Source of the DNA: Hoplostethus atlanticus
Taxonomy: Eukaryota > Chordata > Actinopteri > Trachichthyiformes > Trachichthyidae
Length of the DNA: 64,000 nucleotides
Direction of reading: 5' to 3'
Assembly: GCA_034670405.1 (NCBI GenBank)
Contig: JAXDDX010000005.1
Coordinates: 8,392,501-8,456,500, forward strand
In this document: positions 1 to 12,565 of the stretch, piece by piece
How the letters are laid out: every line of letters begins with the position of its first letter
Position numbering within the stretch: position 1 is the first letter of the stretch
Notes under the pieces: model-generated
Told to the model about the DNA's origin: nothing
Database searches by the model: none
What the model saw: the letters and a program-made list of their open reading frames with translations, nothing else
Made by a program: the position numbers and the translations under genes

Positions 1-1039
1 GCCGTGTCTACCTAACTAGACTCAAATAACGTCGGACACAGAACAAGAAGGTAATACTCTTGGGAGGTATTCCAGACTGAAAATGTGTAGACTGAGGCAG
101 AAAAAAAAAGCAAAACGACAAATTCCCTGACCCAGTCAAACGATACATTGTCTAATATGCAATAACAAATACAGGCATAGTGGTGGTTTGCTGCATATGT
201 GGGTTTTTTTCCAATAGAGAATGATGAAAGCATAAGGCAACATCCTACAGAAGCAGCCGCATTGACAACAGGACGCTCAGGTTGGAGACTTTCAGCACCT
301 TGGACAGCTCCCGAGAAGCGGCTCTCCGGCTCCACGTATGGTTCATTTATTCAGGTTTTATTATTAACTTGCCCTGCTGACTTCACGCTAATAAATCTCA
401 CCAAACTCTGAGGCACGGGATATTGATTTGAACAGACGTCGGTGCAACTGGAATTATTAATTGGGCAATATTCAAACCCGAAGCTATTTGCACATAATGA
501 ATTTAAGCCGCACCTGATTTTCCTGAGCTGAAAAGTCTAACCCTGCTAAGAGAAAGCCTATCTGAACGTAATGTTCATTTTATGTGCAATCACACCCCCC
601 CCCCCCCACCTCCCCCCATCTCGGGGTATAGAGGTCGGTGACTCTCCCGTAGCTAGATGGCGGAAGAGCCCCACTGCAGCTGAGCTTTACTTTGCGCCGT
701 CATCAGCCCATCTTTGCATTGCAAATTGCCCGAGCCCATCACTCCCAATAACGGGTCCGCTCGATCTCCAAAATGAAAATCAGAGTTATGGTAGGATTGC
801 CTACCAGGCGATTTCTTTCATCGGCTGTCGGGATGGGATGGTGCCTGGCCAAGTAACTCCCCCCCCTCCACACACACACACACGTACACATACATAACCA
901 CAGACTCTCATTAACATAGTTCATTTCTTCCTCGGGGTTTACATTCCTGCCATAAATCATGTAGTTTATGCGTGGGGTTTGGCTTCAACTATGGTGGAGG
1001 TATTTTGACTGACGTCGCCCCCCTTACCCCCCCTCCCCC

Positions 1040-1074
<35 letters not shown>

Positions 1075-1552
1075 CCCCCTCACCACCCCACCGTTCCAAC
1101 TTCATGATTTGTTACCCACACATCAGCCCCATCATACGTGCTCTCTCTCTCTCTCTCTCTCTCTCGCTCTCTCCCTCTCTCCCTCTTTCTCCCGCACACA
1201 CGGTCACTCTGTAGTTGCCGATCTATAAGGGCAGCATTCAGATGTGTACCTTCCTCTCCCTCCCTCTCTGTCCCTGGCGGTGATATAGGAATTAAAAAGC
1301 GAGGTGCTGGGTGGGTAGATGCAAGAGCACACCACCAGAGATCCCTCTACTTGATGCCCCTCTCAGCAGAGATGGTTGAGCCCTCGTCCAGGTTGCTGTG
1401 GTCCTATCCTAAAAATTCAGTTCTGCTCACTTCTCTCCCATCAGCTGACATAGCGCGGCGGGCGGCTCGCCTGTTTCTCCTCTGAGAAGGGAAGGGAATA
1501 TACTTCAACCGCACTGAATAAAATAGGGTATATACATGTATTAGTTGTGAAC
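1..1552 (+). other. Upstream region and probable 5' UTR of csmd3
   Basis: No coding exon is recognisable before the start codon at 1553. The stretch holds C-runs (594-607), an AC tract (1040-1072), a CT tract (1141-1180) and a short GC-rich patch near 1450-1470. A TATA-like run, tatatacatg, lies at 1529-1538, but it is only about 20 bases before the start codon, so it is unlikely to be the core promoter unless the 5' UTR is almost absent. A two-codon upstream ORF (ATG TAT TAG) occupies 1536-1544. The transcription start and any upstream untranslated exon cannot be located from sequence alone. Confidence 0.45.
594..1210. repeat. Cluster of C-rich, (AC)n and (CT)n simple repeats
   Basis: Poly-C (594-607), a CA stretch near 870-885, an AC tract at 1040-1072 and a CT tract at 1141-1180 follow each other within about 600 bases. 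Several apparent reading frames here consist only of Thr-His or Leu-Ser repeats and are artefacts of these tracts. Confidence 0.85.
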
Positions 1553-1730
1553 ATGAAGGGGATCTATAGAGACGGATACTACGACGGATCTATTGAACTA
1601 CCGGACGTTTTCAACAGGAGATGCGTTAAATGTGGCAGAGGGGACTTTGTTCAAGCCAAAACGATGAGGATTAGGACGGGAATTATTTTTTGGAATCTCG
1701 TGTTTTCACTGATGTTCACTTGTGTGAAAG
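1553..1730 (+). CDS. csmd3: csmd3 exon 1: N-terminal segment with hydrophobic signal/anchor
   Basis: First coding exon, 59 codons plus one base (donor AAAG|gtacga, phase 1). The ATG has A at -3; a GTG lies two codons upstream in frame, but the ATG gives the N-terminus expected for CSMD3. Visible parts: residues 1-21 are polar; 22-32 read RRCVKCGRGDF, a Cys-x-x-Cys pair in a basic context; residues 42-57 (GIIFWNLVFSLMF core) are strongly hydrophobic and followed by TCVKG, consistent with a signal peptide or membrane anchor. From memory of human CSMD3, RRC.KCGR.DF, the FWNLVF core and CVKGFI are shared, while CSMD1 has an unrelated N-terminus; this is the main reason for naming csmd3. The family are large type I membrane proteins of neurons, with roles inferred in dendrite and synapse development. 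The next exon is 13.2 kb away. Confidence 0.85.
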
Positions 1731-1771
1731 GTACGAGCCACTGCAGCAATTCTCTATATTTTCTGATGCTT

Positions 1772-1809
<38 letters not shown>

Positions 1810-1833
1810 CGTGCGTGCGTGTGTGCGCGCGCG
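1772..1833. repeat. (GT)n / (GTGC)n microsatellite beside the exon 1 donor
   Basis: An uninterrupted GT run is followed by GTGC units and a GCGCGC end. It begins about 40 bases downstream of the exon 1 splice donor. Alternating purine-pyrimidine sequence of this type can adopt Z-form DNA. Confidence 0.95.
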
Positions 1834-2777
1834 AAATCATAAGCTTTAATGTCAGAGACTTGCGCAAAATAGGCTACCAGGGGTTTACTGGATGGAGTTT
1901 TAGGGGACGCATTTCTTCGGTTTAGCGCTCAATGCAGGCTTTGAGCGGGTCGCTCAATAGATATTCTTGCGGTAGCCTACGCTCCTTCTAATAGCCTACG
2001 TGAGCTGCTTTGCTTAGTAGGCTAACTAGTGAATTGTTGGGGCGCAAGTGCGTGCACTGCAGATTTCCTATAGGATGTGTCGAGATTCTTATATTTATTT
2101 AGGCGAAGGCCAGATACATTACACATTTCTGGGTCGAGTTTTTCAAGTATGTATGCAGGATTGGAGTGGGGAGAGACCAGTAATGCTGCTGGAACAATTT
2201 AAGGGGCCTGAGGCAATTAGTAGTGTGGAACCAATTTAGTCGACTGGTGTTTATCGGACTTGCCAGTGCATGCAGGTGTAAGGTGGGCTTGTTAGTATTC
2301 TAGCGGCTCTTTCTCAGGGTCTGCCAGTTTGAATACGCTCTGTAGCCGGTTAGGTAACCTCTATTTTTTCCTGAATGCATTAGCTGCATTAATTTGAACG
2401 AAATGAAAAATTCAGCACTATCCATTTTGGGCTTGTCCCCCGATGTTGCAATGTCGTTTTTGTGTAATACAGTTCCCAAGGTTTTTCTTGTTCCTTTTTG
2501 AATAAGTGGAGCAATAAAATCCCCATATTTGGACGATCTGACCCCCTCTGCCCTGACCACCTTTTTACCACAGCAGTTTGATTCGTGCTATTCACATACT
2601 AGTACTTGTTTAAAACCAGACAAACTAATTGTTGCTCATTTAGCACACGACATTTGATTTCACGTCTTGGCCATGTTGTGCTCATTGCATCAACTTAAAG
2701 GTATCCATGCAATGTCCTTGTCCACTGATATCTGGACATTTACAGAAAAAAAGACATACATTGCCTTCTTGCCTTTA

Positions 2778-2900
2778 GTTAAGTGTGTGTGTGTGCGCGC
2801 GCGTGCGTGCGTAATGTACTTGACACCTGCACATCCAATCGTTGACGATGCCATTTCCTACCACATTTGTAGCTACAGAACGCATATTGATTTCAGTTTC

Positions 2901-2943
<43 letters not shown>

Positions 2944-3130
2944 ACCGTGTACGTGACGAACTTCAAATGTTCACGTCACTATATACACTTCAACACAGAA
3001 TGTCCAATCTTTAACATTCCCATTTCTAAAAGTTACAGCAAAAGAAAAATAGGCAATTCATATTCCAGTCTCCAAAAATGTATTGTTTTTCAGCTTTATT
3101 TGTGTGTGTGTGCGTGCGTGTGTGTTTGCG
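2778..3130. repeat. Three GT-rich microsatellites
   Basis: GT/GC alternation at 2784-2812, (GT)20 at 2903-2942 and a GT/GC run at 3102-3128. The reading frames through them are Cys-Val repeats and are not genes. Confidence 0.9.
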
Positions 3131-4653
3131 TATGTGTCCACTTGCTATGTGCATTTGTGTGCGTATCTGTTGAATGCGTGCGTCTGGGCACTTCCCATGC
3201 AGATATCACTTTACATGCACATTGTTCACTCTGTGAGTAATTCTCATGTCTATCTAATGGGGGAGGATGAAATGAGCAGCATGCAGAGTAGCGGCGCCCA
3301 CCAAGACTGAGCCAAGTCGAGTCGAGCAGAGAGTCAGGCACATTGCTGTTTCATCACCACCCACATTGTGGCAATGTCAAACCTTGAGGCCACCGCCAAT
3401 CCTTCTAGTTCTGTTCCTTATTAGGGAGCCAGCCAGCCAGGAACTGGGGAGGGAGGGAGTGGAAGAACGAGGAGAGGAGGAGGCCTGGGTCCTCTCTTGG
3501 AAAGGGGAGAAGGAGAGAGAGGCGAGGAGGAAGTGTGGAACAGCTGTTGTTCCTCTACTCTGACAGTTGACACAATGTTGGCAGAAGTAAAAAGAGCCTA
3601 CTAGATCTGTCCTATGACTCACCTCTGCTGCTAAGATAATCATTTTTTTAAAGTCTATTCTGGCAAAGTAGAAATACGTATGGAGCTGCTTTGCTCCAGG
3701 TGCTTTTTCATTGACTGAGAATTTGATTATTTTGAGCTGAGGACCTGAGGCCACCCCACGGTACACAGCTCTGATTCTCAGTTCACAAAGTTTTCTCATG
3801 CGCCTGTCTGATTCTTGGCTCTCTACTGTTTGACATAACATGGATTTTGTCATATTTTCTGACAGGGAATCAGCAAGAAAGGCCACTCAACAATATTGTG
3901 CTCACAATTTCCTTTTGGAATTTGTGAAACTGCATTGTGGCGTTTGACAAAAAGTATTTTTTCATAACAGCAGCCCAATATCAAACAACTGAGGAGATCC
4001 ATTGCAACTGTGTCATTTAATCCTTGGGGACCTTATAAACTGCTATGCAGAGCTTGACACAGTCACAGATGTAGGAAGCTAAAATACAGGGACTGGATTT
4101 TTTAAACAGAGCAAAAAACCTGTGTTAAATTATAAATTGAATTCCTTTACATTTACATTTACAGAGTATTTTTCTCTAGCTTGTAGTATAAGACCGGGTT
4201 TTGCCCTTTTTTGGACAATCTCACTGCATCCACCGACCCAGTCACAATCAATCCAGACCACGATAATGCAACAGTCACAGAGCTGCGAGCAGCCCATTTT
4301 TATGACATATGCTTGTGCAAGTGTGGCTATTGTCATGTGGGTGAAATGCTGTCAACAGAGTGATATGACTTATCACTAAGTGGCAGTGATTTTCTCAAAC
4401 TTCAAATGAAGAAGACACAGTTGGAGCCAGAGCCCTTAATGGAGTTTTTCTTGTGGAAACCGTCTGAGTCTGTTATGTAGATAAGGACAACTCACTTTTG
4501 ATTTTTATCTTCAAGAATGGAATCCATTTCAGATGGTTCCTTTGGTCCAAGTAAACAGAACAGCATCTACTCGGACCACATATTTAGTTTCCCACAGTCT
4601 CCCAACCAGTCCTCTGGGACTCCCTTCCTAGAGAGAAAAGGCAGGAGAGGACA

Positions 4654-4740
4654 TTCATTCAACAGCGATTAAGACGGTATACTCTGTATACCTGCTTGTA
4701 CTCTCAACTACGCCACTTTGCAATCACTGTCCAGGAAGTA
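4654..4740 (+). repeat. Dispersed 90-bp repeat, copy 1
   Basis: This stretch resembles 6392-6490 in the same orientation. Shared words include ttcaacagc.attaa, actctgta..cctgcttgt, ctcaact.c.ccactttgca and atcactgtccagg. The pair looks like an old duplication or two copies of one unnamed repeat family. Confidence 0.7.
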
Positions 4741-6391
4741 GTGATATTGGGAGGGGGAAATCACAGGAGAGGACATGCACAACTGAACGACACACCAAGT
4801 GGCTGTTTTTCCACACTGACTTTAACACTTTGAATGACAGATATTGAACAGATTGTTGAAAATGATCACCTGCCCATCTGTCCACTGTTCACTTCTGTTT
4901 GCTCTGACTAGAGTGTATTCTCAATTTTCCTTTTAGCTTCCACATTTTGACACACAAAATGGAGGTTTTTGTGACCAGTACCAGGCAATCACTAATTGCT
5001 GGTAATCAGGTAGCTTGAGCACAGACAGTAATCTGGCCATAGAGCCCTTGATGAAGACTTTCTCTCAATGTGATTATGAAAACAGGCTGGGAAGGCTGTT
5101 GGGGCTAATCAGGATTACAATTTGTCTGTGTAATTATACACTATGTACAGGGAATGGGGGACATTATCCCAATGCCCCTCAGGTTCTTGATCTCTGCAAT
5201 GGCAGAGGAAGAAGAGCAGAACACTAGAGAATGGTGGATAGTCTCCAACAGTAATCACTTGGGTCCAACTGGAAATGGAATGGACAATAGACTGTTTTCT
5301 GGGGTACAGGAACTCGGAACAGGAACAATGTCATTTCCTAGTTCCCCCCAACACCTCTCCTAGAGCTGGCATCTAATTGGATAATCCTTGTAGTGTACAG
5401 AAATACTTCCCAGCTCGGCCACTGGCCTCTGGCACAGGGGTTTATGCCTGGGCCATGCTCTTAAATGTTGCTGACAGGTCCCTGGGACGGTTAGCTGTAG
5501 TTTGCTGGATCTGATTAAGTCAGTTCTTCTCAGGTATCAGTTTTAATATAAGCAGTCCTCTCGGGGACAGGGATTGGCGATATCTTGTCTTCCGGCACAA
5601 AAATATCTTAGCTTGCTGTTCGTTGAGATAAAATGAAATAGGTAGAGGAGGGGCTGCTTTCAGAGAGTCAAGGCTGGAGAGTCAAGGTGGGCTGGTGTCT
5701 TCTGCACCTTGGGTGCAGTTTTCAGAAGGGATTAAGTCCTGTCAGCTGTGTGGAGGCATATCCACTGATAAAATCTGTGCCTCTCTCTCCGGCTGCTGTG
5801 ATTAGGATTAAAATCTGAAAATCTAAAAATGGAGTTATTTGCAAATACATTGTAATAGGGTTATTTCTGCACTAACAGTTGTTTAGAGAAAAATCAAGGG
5901 CAGGAAAGCAATTATTTGAAGCGAGATGTAGCAAACAAACCAGTAACTACCATACTGCATACACAATCCCATATGTATTTTCTTTTGCCCATTTAATGTG
6001 GCACAGCACAGTCCAAACCATTTATTGTGAATGATTTCATTAATCCTGTTTGTAATTATGTTTACAGAGTTCCCCTTCTAAGGCTAAACTGCTTGTTCAT
6101 ACATAGACAACATCTATGTCCGTAGTGTGGTCAACTTCATGCACAGTTTCTAATTGCCATGAAAATACATAGAAAGCTGCTGCCATGGTATATATTCAGA
6201 AACTCTTCCTCAACTACCACTAGCCCACTTGTGTATGTACAACGTGTCCATGGCTGCCTACTTTTGATATGTGAAAGGAGAGCAGGCAGGGGAAAAGCAT
6301 TGTCAGGGAAACAAAGTGGGATGATGTAGAGGTAAATGAGGAGATGGATAGACTGCTGAGCAGAGGTGGGTATCCTGTGATCCCACCGTCC

Positions 6392-6490
6392 CATTTCAAC
6401 AGCAATTAACTTGATAGTTGAGTACGGTGTACTCTGTAGGCCTGCTTGTTCCCTCAACTCCACCACTTTGCAATCACTGTCCAGGGAATT
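6392..6490 (+). repeat. Dispersed 90-bp repeat, copy 2
   Basis: Second copy of the sequence at 4654-4740, 1.7 kb away in the same intron and orientation. The strongest match is ccactttgcaatcactgtcc. Confidence 0.7.
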
Positions 6491-9174
6491 ACATGCCCCT
6501 TCTTGTTGGAAAACATATCTGGAGAAGGCAGAGCATACAATCTCTCGGCTGCCAGTAAGAGGCTTCCAGGAAATTATGAATTCATCTGTAAACACAGCAT
6601 CTTAGTTGAATTTACAATCAACTTGACTATTTTTAAAATGTCTGATCCCTTCTGTAAGGAAAAGAGCAGTACAAATTGGATCACTCATGCAGTGTTAAAA
6701 TGTATTTTTAGTCGTGAAATACACATTTTCAGGCTTCTGCTGCACCATTAAAGAAAGAATCATTGATTGACTAATCATCTCATTTTAGAGATCCATGCTG
6801 TGTACATTGGCCTTTCCTCCTGGCCCGTGGAGCTGCATTTGTTGAGGCTTGTTATTTATCTATCTGTGTATGCTCTCATTTTAACACTAGTTCTAATTTT
6901 GGACATGTCAGCTCTATGCAAAGAGGCTGTTCATGGGAAGAAGATGTCTACTGGGTGACTGGAAAAACAACGTAGTACTGTTTTAGCCTCTAGTCTTAGG
7001 TATTTCTCTAAAGGTTTCTTTTTATTTATTTTGTTCCTTTTCCCTTCCTGGGGATGTGAAGCGGTGATTTTATTGTTTGTTTGGAAGATTGGAGGCTGGA
7101 GAGACAGGCGTCCTATTAGATGTGTTGTTGGCTCTCTTGTGTTGTGTTGTACAGCAGCTCTCACAGTGGTGCCCTGGCATCAGGTGCAATATGGCTCAGT
7201 AGCACTTTGAGGAGGTATTGGTGTCTAGCCATAAAATACTGTATCTGCTGGGAAGTAGCTAAAGTGCCAGCAGTACACAGACATTGTGAGACCGTTATTA
7301 TACTTGGCCACAAAGACACGCAACCTATGCTCTGCGTTATTTCCTTGTGCAATGGTGTGTGTTTGTGTGTGTAAAGGCGTGTGTGTGTGCGTGCGTGTGT
7401 TTGTGCATGTGCCAGCCCTGTTTCAGTGTGGCAGTGTATTTGATTTTAGTATTTTTCACCTCAGTGGCTGGCAATTTAAAAGCTCCAAATGGAATATTTC
7501 AGAGCCCTTTTCCAAATTGCAGTGACACTCTCATGAGGTAATAGTCATTCACTAGAAAGCCTCTTTTCTGTTTCTGTTGTATGGAGCCCATTTCCCTTTC
7601 ATCAAGCATGCAGACAGGCATAGTGAGGGACTGCGATTATGCACATTCTATCAGTATGAATTGTGAAGGTGCAGCACAGCCATGCAGATAAAATCCCTCT
7701 CTTTGGGCACATCAATTTAAGGTTTCTGTTTACTAAGGTTGCTGTCATCATTGTATTCCTGGTTGTGCTGATGAAAAATGATTCTCTCTTCCCTACTTGG
7801 TTCATGTCTGCGGCTCAGAGTAGAGGTTGTCATAGATCTGAGAGAAAAGTGCTTGGATTTCTAAAAACAAAATTACCTCTAAATATAACAGCTAAGTGCT
7901 GCAGCGGCACTCATTTGATATGGTGCAGACCCTGAAGACTTGTGATCTGACTGTGTGACAGCAGACAAGCACCAAAACTTTTTGTCTCTCTCCCTCTTGC
8001 TCTGATAAAAGTTTTAAATTTAGGTGAGGTGGTGCGTCATCTGTATTTTTAATTTCCTTTCCTTTTCTGTTTTGTGGGCAGCGTGGTGGTGTTAACCGTG
8101 AACTTGTATATGAAAACATTTTTCACATAGATGCACTTATCCTTCATCTGAAAAACCTGACTTAGTGAAATCGATACCCTGCAACACAAGGGAGCGACTA
8201 TATATAACCCCGTTTCGCTTTCTGGTGTTTTGTACGAGGTGGGTAAAGAGACAACAGTGAGGCAGAAATTTCGCAGCAAATGAAGCCTACCAGTGTGTTC
8301 GTTGACCTTTGTTTTGCTTGGTAAGGGCTATCTTTTTGCTCTGGGCTCTGTAACCAGGCCTCACTGATGGATATCTCTCTATTGGCTGACTCACATTTAA
8401 GGTCAGGTGCAAATCAATGCAGGTTTTTTTGTACTTTCCCTCTGATTGTCGGGAGCGGTGCTGCTGTTTCCCCCTCTGGTTGCGATAGACCGTCATCATG
8501 AACAATGATGAAATACCATCCGGGGGAAGAGATGTCCTTGACTAAGCATACACTCCAGTCAATCTTGGGGAAAGGGAGTATCAAGCAGGGAGGGAAAATA
8601 TTACATGATATTGGGCTCAGGGTGTGTTTGAAGAAAGATACTGTAATGTATGAGGAATGAAGACAAAAGCAAAACCCACGCATATAGACTGGTGCTCCAA
8701 CTGGTGTTCAAAGGAAGAGAAAGCACACTTTTAAAAGTTTTATAATATATTTGTTTATTTATTTTAACTGCATTAAACTATGCCACATTGCTGTGAACAG
8801 TCGACTGAGCACCGACCCCTTCGTAGGCCTGTGCGTGTACCAGATACAGGCTGTTGTTTACTGTTAAATATAATGAACCCAGGCTGAAATGTTGCCTCTC
8901 ATTTTCATCCGTGCTTAAGGTAAACCTTTAATAACCTATTTAGTCTGCAACAAATTCGTTTAGGCCTTGAAAATAATAGGATACACTCTATTATGCATAA
9001 TGTATTTTGCAGTTACCAAATCAATCTTCTCTGCCAACTGCAGAGGGTTCAGTACTTTGGTTCATTAGCTGGCCTAAAGTCTGTGTATGCACTGGGCAGG
9101 ATAAAGGGTATTGCGTTCAGTACCCACGATGTTCATTTCACCTCTATATCAGAGAGAAACTCCACATGCAGTCA

Positions 9175-9284
<110 letters not shown>

Positions 9285-9949
9285 CTGACAGACGGAGACG
9301 GAGACAGACACACAGCTTCATCAGAGACCTCATCAGGATGGGAGACATGAAAGGTGTGGCATGGTGTTTGTGTGTCTATCTAAAGGCTAGAGGTAAATGT
9401 AACTTGTGAGTAACAGCTGGGACCGTCCTCAGCCTGCCTGCCTGCTGAGGCCCCTGTTTCTGCCAGATTTATGTGATATGATAGTGATTCATATTTCTGA
9501 ACCGCATTTCCCCCACTGCGCAATCACAGCGTGTTGCTAATGTGGTTTCTCATCACAATTTATGGTCGGTGTTGCAACGAGGAACTAGCTTTGGGTTGGC
9601 GGTAACCCCAGGGAGCGTGTTGCACAATTGAGGTGATGTTTGGGCCGGAATAGGCAACTGAATGGTGGAGATGAAATTCAAAGAACACATAGGGCTAAGT
9701 GCAAAATGGATTTAATGCATGTTCCTCCCTGGACAAGAAAACATGTTGTTGCTCTTTCCTTTGAAGCCTTAGCAACAAGATGAATGTGTACAATATGCTG
9801 TTTAAAGATACAGCTTTTATGGAGATGGCGGTGTTAATATATTACAAGCTTGTTTATTTCACTGAATTGAAAAAAAAGGGATGCTGATTCAAATCCCAAC
9901 TCATAATGAATAGCTGATGGAGAAAATAAAAACATAAGGAAAGGTAATA

Positions 9950-10250
9950 GACAGAGTGGGGAGGAGGAAGGTGGGAGAGACAGGGAGAGTGAGAGCGGTA
10001 GGGAGGGGGAGAGATGCAGAGCCAAAGAGAGAGATATGCATGCAGGGATAGTGAAAGATTCAGGGAATGATTAGCTGAATAGGCAGAGAATCGAGAAGGT
10101 AAGTAAGAGATTGTGAGGGAGAGAGAGAGAGAGAGGAAGATGGAAAGGAAAGAGAGAAATGCAGACGAAGGGAGAGAGTTGCAGGGATAATGAAGGATGC
10201 AGGGAATGCAGATTGGAGAAGGAGGAGAGAGAGAGAGAGAGAGATCTTGG
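9950..10250. repeat. Purine-rich (GA)n low-complexity region
   Basis: The stretch is built of GAGA, GGGAGA and GAGGAA units. Its opposite strand gives long Ser-Leu reading frames (for example minus-strand 10381-9854), which reflect base composition and not a protein. Confidence 0.85.
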
Positions 10251-11366
10251 CAACAAGCATCTGTTCCTTCATCCTCTAGGACATCAGCACAATCAACCGC
10301 ACAAACATTTCTAAGCAGCCCACATAAACAGCATCCCTCTGAACAGTTCACAACATTATTCATCAAATGCTTGACATGCACCGCTGAAATATTTCAGGAA
10401 CTAATAAAGTTTCAAAGATGCTGTCCCAGCCACAGTTATAAAATCCTGGCGAAAGAAAGCCTGGAAGAAAAACTATGACATTGGATTTTTGCCAAAACCT
10501 TCTACATTTGTGTGGGGTGGCCTAATTGGGGCTAAATCTGTCTGACCGAAGCTGCTGAGCTCAACAAAATGTGTACTGGCTTCTCCCAGTGTGCTGTTGA
10601 TGTTCTCAGTCAGGACTGGCTCAGGTTTCTGTTAATTGTGTGCGAAATTTCTTGACCACAAATCAAGCCTAGTTTAGATTGATTGCACTGACGGGTAATC
10701 TATAAATAAAACTAGTCTTCATGCCTCATACTTTTTTCTTGGCTGTGCATGTTCTTGCTTTAGTAGCCTAACTAGACTTATCAGAATCAAGGATACACTA
10801 TGAAAATGGAGGTTTAATTATTCCTTTGTAGGGTGTCTGAACTTGCACTCTATTTTAGCATATGAAGGAGAAAAAACAAATTACTTTTGCTGCACTTTTC
10901 TATTCCTAGATCAATGTTGTACAACTTGTGGATCAAAGTACTGAATGTTATATTTTACCCGCACCCGGGTAATATTTAATTATTGGTAAAACTGATTGTT
11001 GAAATAATTATTCGTACAAATGCCCGTCTGTAGCTGGGTTCACCTGCAACAGTCGACATGGTCTTATCGAAGTTTTAGTTCAAAGCGATTTTAATTAGTC
11101 TGTGCTGCCAATGAATCACAATGTGAACATACGGTGTGGATCATGGTGCCTTCAAGTGCTCCTCGTCAGCTCGTACTTTCGACTTCCACAATCACACAAT
11201 CATAAATACGCCTTGTCATGCATTCAATTGCTTTTTGTTGGAAATAATAACAAATCAGACCCTGAAAAAGAAAAATATAATTCGGTGGCTCTTGTTTTAT
11301 TATATTTATTTTTATTTTTTATTTTCACACTTAAGACAATGCAGATCAGGTATGCCATCGTTATTT

Positions 11367-11402
11367 TAATTAATTAATTAATTAATTAATTAATTAATTA
11401 AT
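11367..11402. repeat. (TTAA)n microsatellite
   Basis: About nine perfect TTAA units, continuing into A/T-rich sequence. TTAA is also the target of piggyBac-type transposons, but no such element is seen here. Confidence 0.95.
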
Positions 11403-12202
11403 AATTAAATAAAAATACATGACAGCCAAGTTAAATACTGAGTGAAAATAGAAACATGCAGCAGTGCTATTTATTCACATAAAGTGCTAAACAATATCAT
11501 ATAATAAACGTTACCATAAATAGTTGACAGGATTGCCATGCTCTCCGCCCCTTAAACGTCACGGTTACTCGGTTGTCATAGAACGTTTCCACTTTGGGTC
11601 CTTTATTTGTAGTAGTAAATACGAATTTCCCGGCAGCACATGAAGGCAGCAGTAATACACCGTTTCAACGGTTACATCATGTCCACCCTGTAGGTGGCGC
11701 GTCAGTGCTCCAAATTCGCCATGATTACCTTGCTTGGTCAATAGTGGAGGAAATAATCGTGTGTACATTTAGCACCACTGCATTTTCAGCAGATACAAAC
11801 TCATAAAACTGTTGGGACGTGATATGTACCGTTTACATATCCATGATACCGCCAGGAAGGCCAGGCCACCTGGTCACTGGATAAGGAGAGATTGAATTGG
11901 TCCAGGGGGCAGGTCAGTTCCCTCGCTCAGACAAACGGATATACTGTAGGTCAGTGACTCCCAACTAACCCTGGGGCCTGTTCCAAGAAGCAGGTTCAGC
12001 AAACTCTGAGTCTAACCCTGCACTCTGAGTTGATTAATTCCGAGATGGCCAAGTCTGAGTTTTCGGTTCCAGAACGGCTGATTTGAGTTAGTTCAATCAA
12101 TTTTGAGTATGTTCACCTTGAGTTAAGCGCGTGCCCGACGACAATAAAAAGCCATCATCAATGGAGGTCCGATACTACGATTCACCATGGCAACCAGCAA
12201 GC

Positions 12203-12435
12203 AGAAGGGTCGTAAAGGAGAGGGAATTGGCGTGGGAGAGAATCGCTGCCCGAGTCAATGCGTACGTTTGAATGCAGCAGTGTATTCATTTAACATTTAA
12301 CCACACTTTCTTATAATATTACCTACATGTGAGAAAGTGGTGGAATGGTATTGGAAAAAAAATATTTTCATTTAGGTGCAATCCCACGGGCGCAAAGCGC
12401 TCTTGGCAGCAGCTGAAAATGAAATATAAAAACAT
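12203..12435 (+). pseudogene. Myb/SANT-like DNA-binding fragment of the Harbinger element
   Basis: Two blocks of one frame are separated by what looks like the element's own intron. Block 1 (12203-12262) reads RRVVKERELAWERIAARVNA; block 2 (12377-12435, after a tttcatttag acceptor) reads NPTGAKRSWQQLKMKYKNI. The tryptophan spacing and the W-x-x-I-A.RVN / R.W.QLK.KYKN words are typical of the Myb/SANT-like (Myb_DNA-bind_5) accessory protein of Harbinger transposons, which brings transposase to DNA. The protein ends abruptly where the tRNA-like repeat begins at about 12437, and nothing downstream restores it. The remains belong to the transposon and not to csmd3. Confidence 0.65.
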
Positions 12436-12436
12436 T

Positions 12437-12565
12437 ACAGTCATTTAGCAGACGCTTTTATCCAAAGCGATTTACAAAGGTGATAGTTAACACTATGTGA
12501 GGATCGAACCCACAACCCTGAGACTGAGAGTCTAATGCTCTACTAACTGAGCTGTCTGGATCAGA
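12437..12565 (-). repeat. tRNA-Lys-derived SINE-like repeat
   Basis: Read on the minus strand, 12563-12494 gives AGCTCAGTTAGTAGAGCAT (A box), an AGACTCTCAGTCT arm, then GGGTTGTGGGTTCGATCC (B box); this resembles tRNA-Lys. The acceptor ends do not pair and the anticodon loop is shortened, so it is not a functional tRNA. It is fused to the fish repeat word catttagcagacgctttta (12443-12461), which often accompanies such tails. Confidence 0.6.

Noticed and set aside
1527..1538. TATA-like sequence as core promoter
   Set aside because: It lies only about 20 bases before the start codon, leaving no room for a normal 5' UTR.
3377..3886. 169-codon open frame on the minus strand
   Set aside because: No recognisable domain, biased Ser/Pro-rich part from GA-rich DNA, no splice or conservation evidence.
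6137..6595. 152-codon open frame on the minus strand
   Set aside because: No domain or family wording; overlaps the 90-bp repeat copy; length is not exceptional in 64 kb.
9854..10381. 175-codon Ser-Leu-rich minus-strand frame
   Set aside because: Produced by the GA-rich low-complexity region on the other strand.
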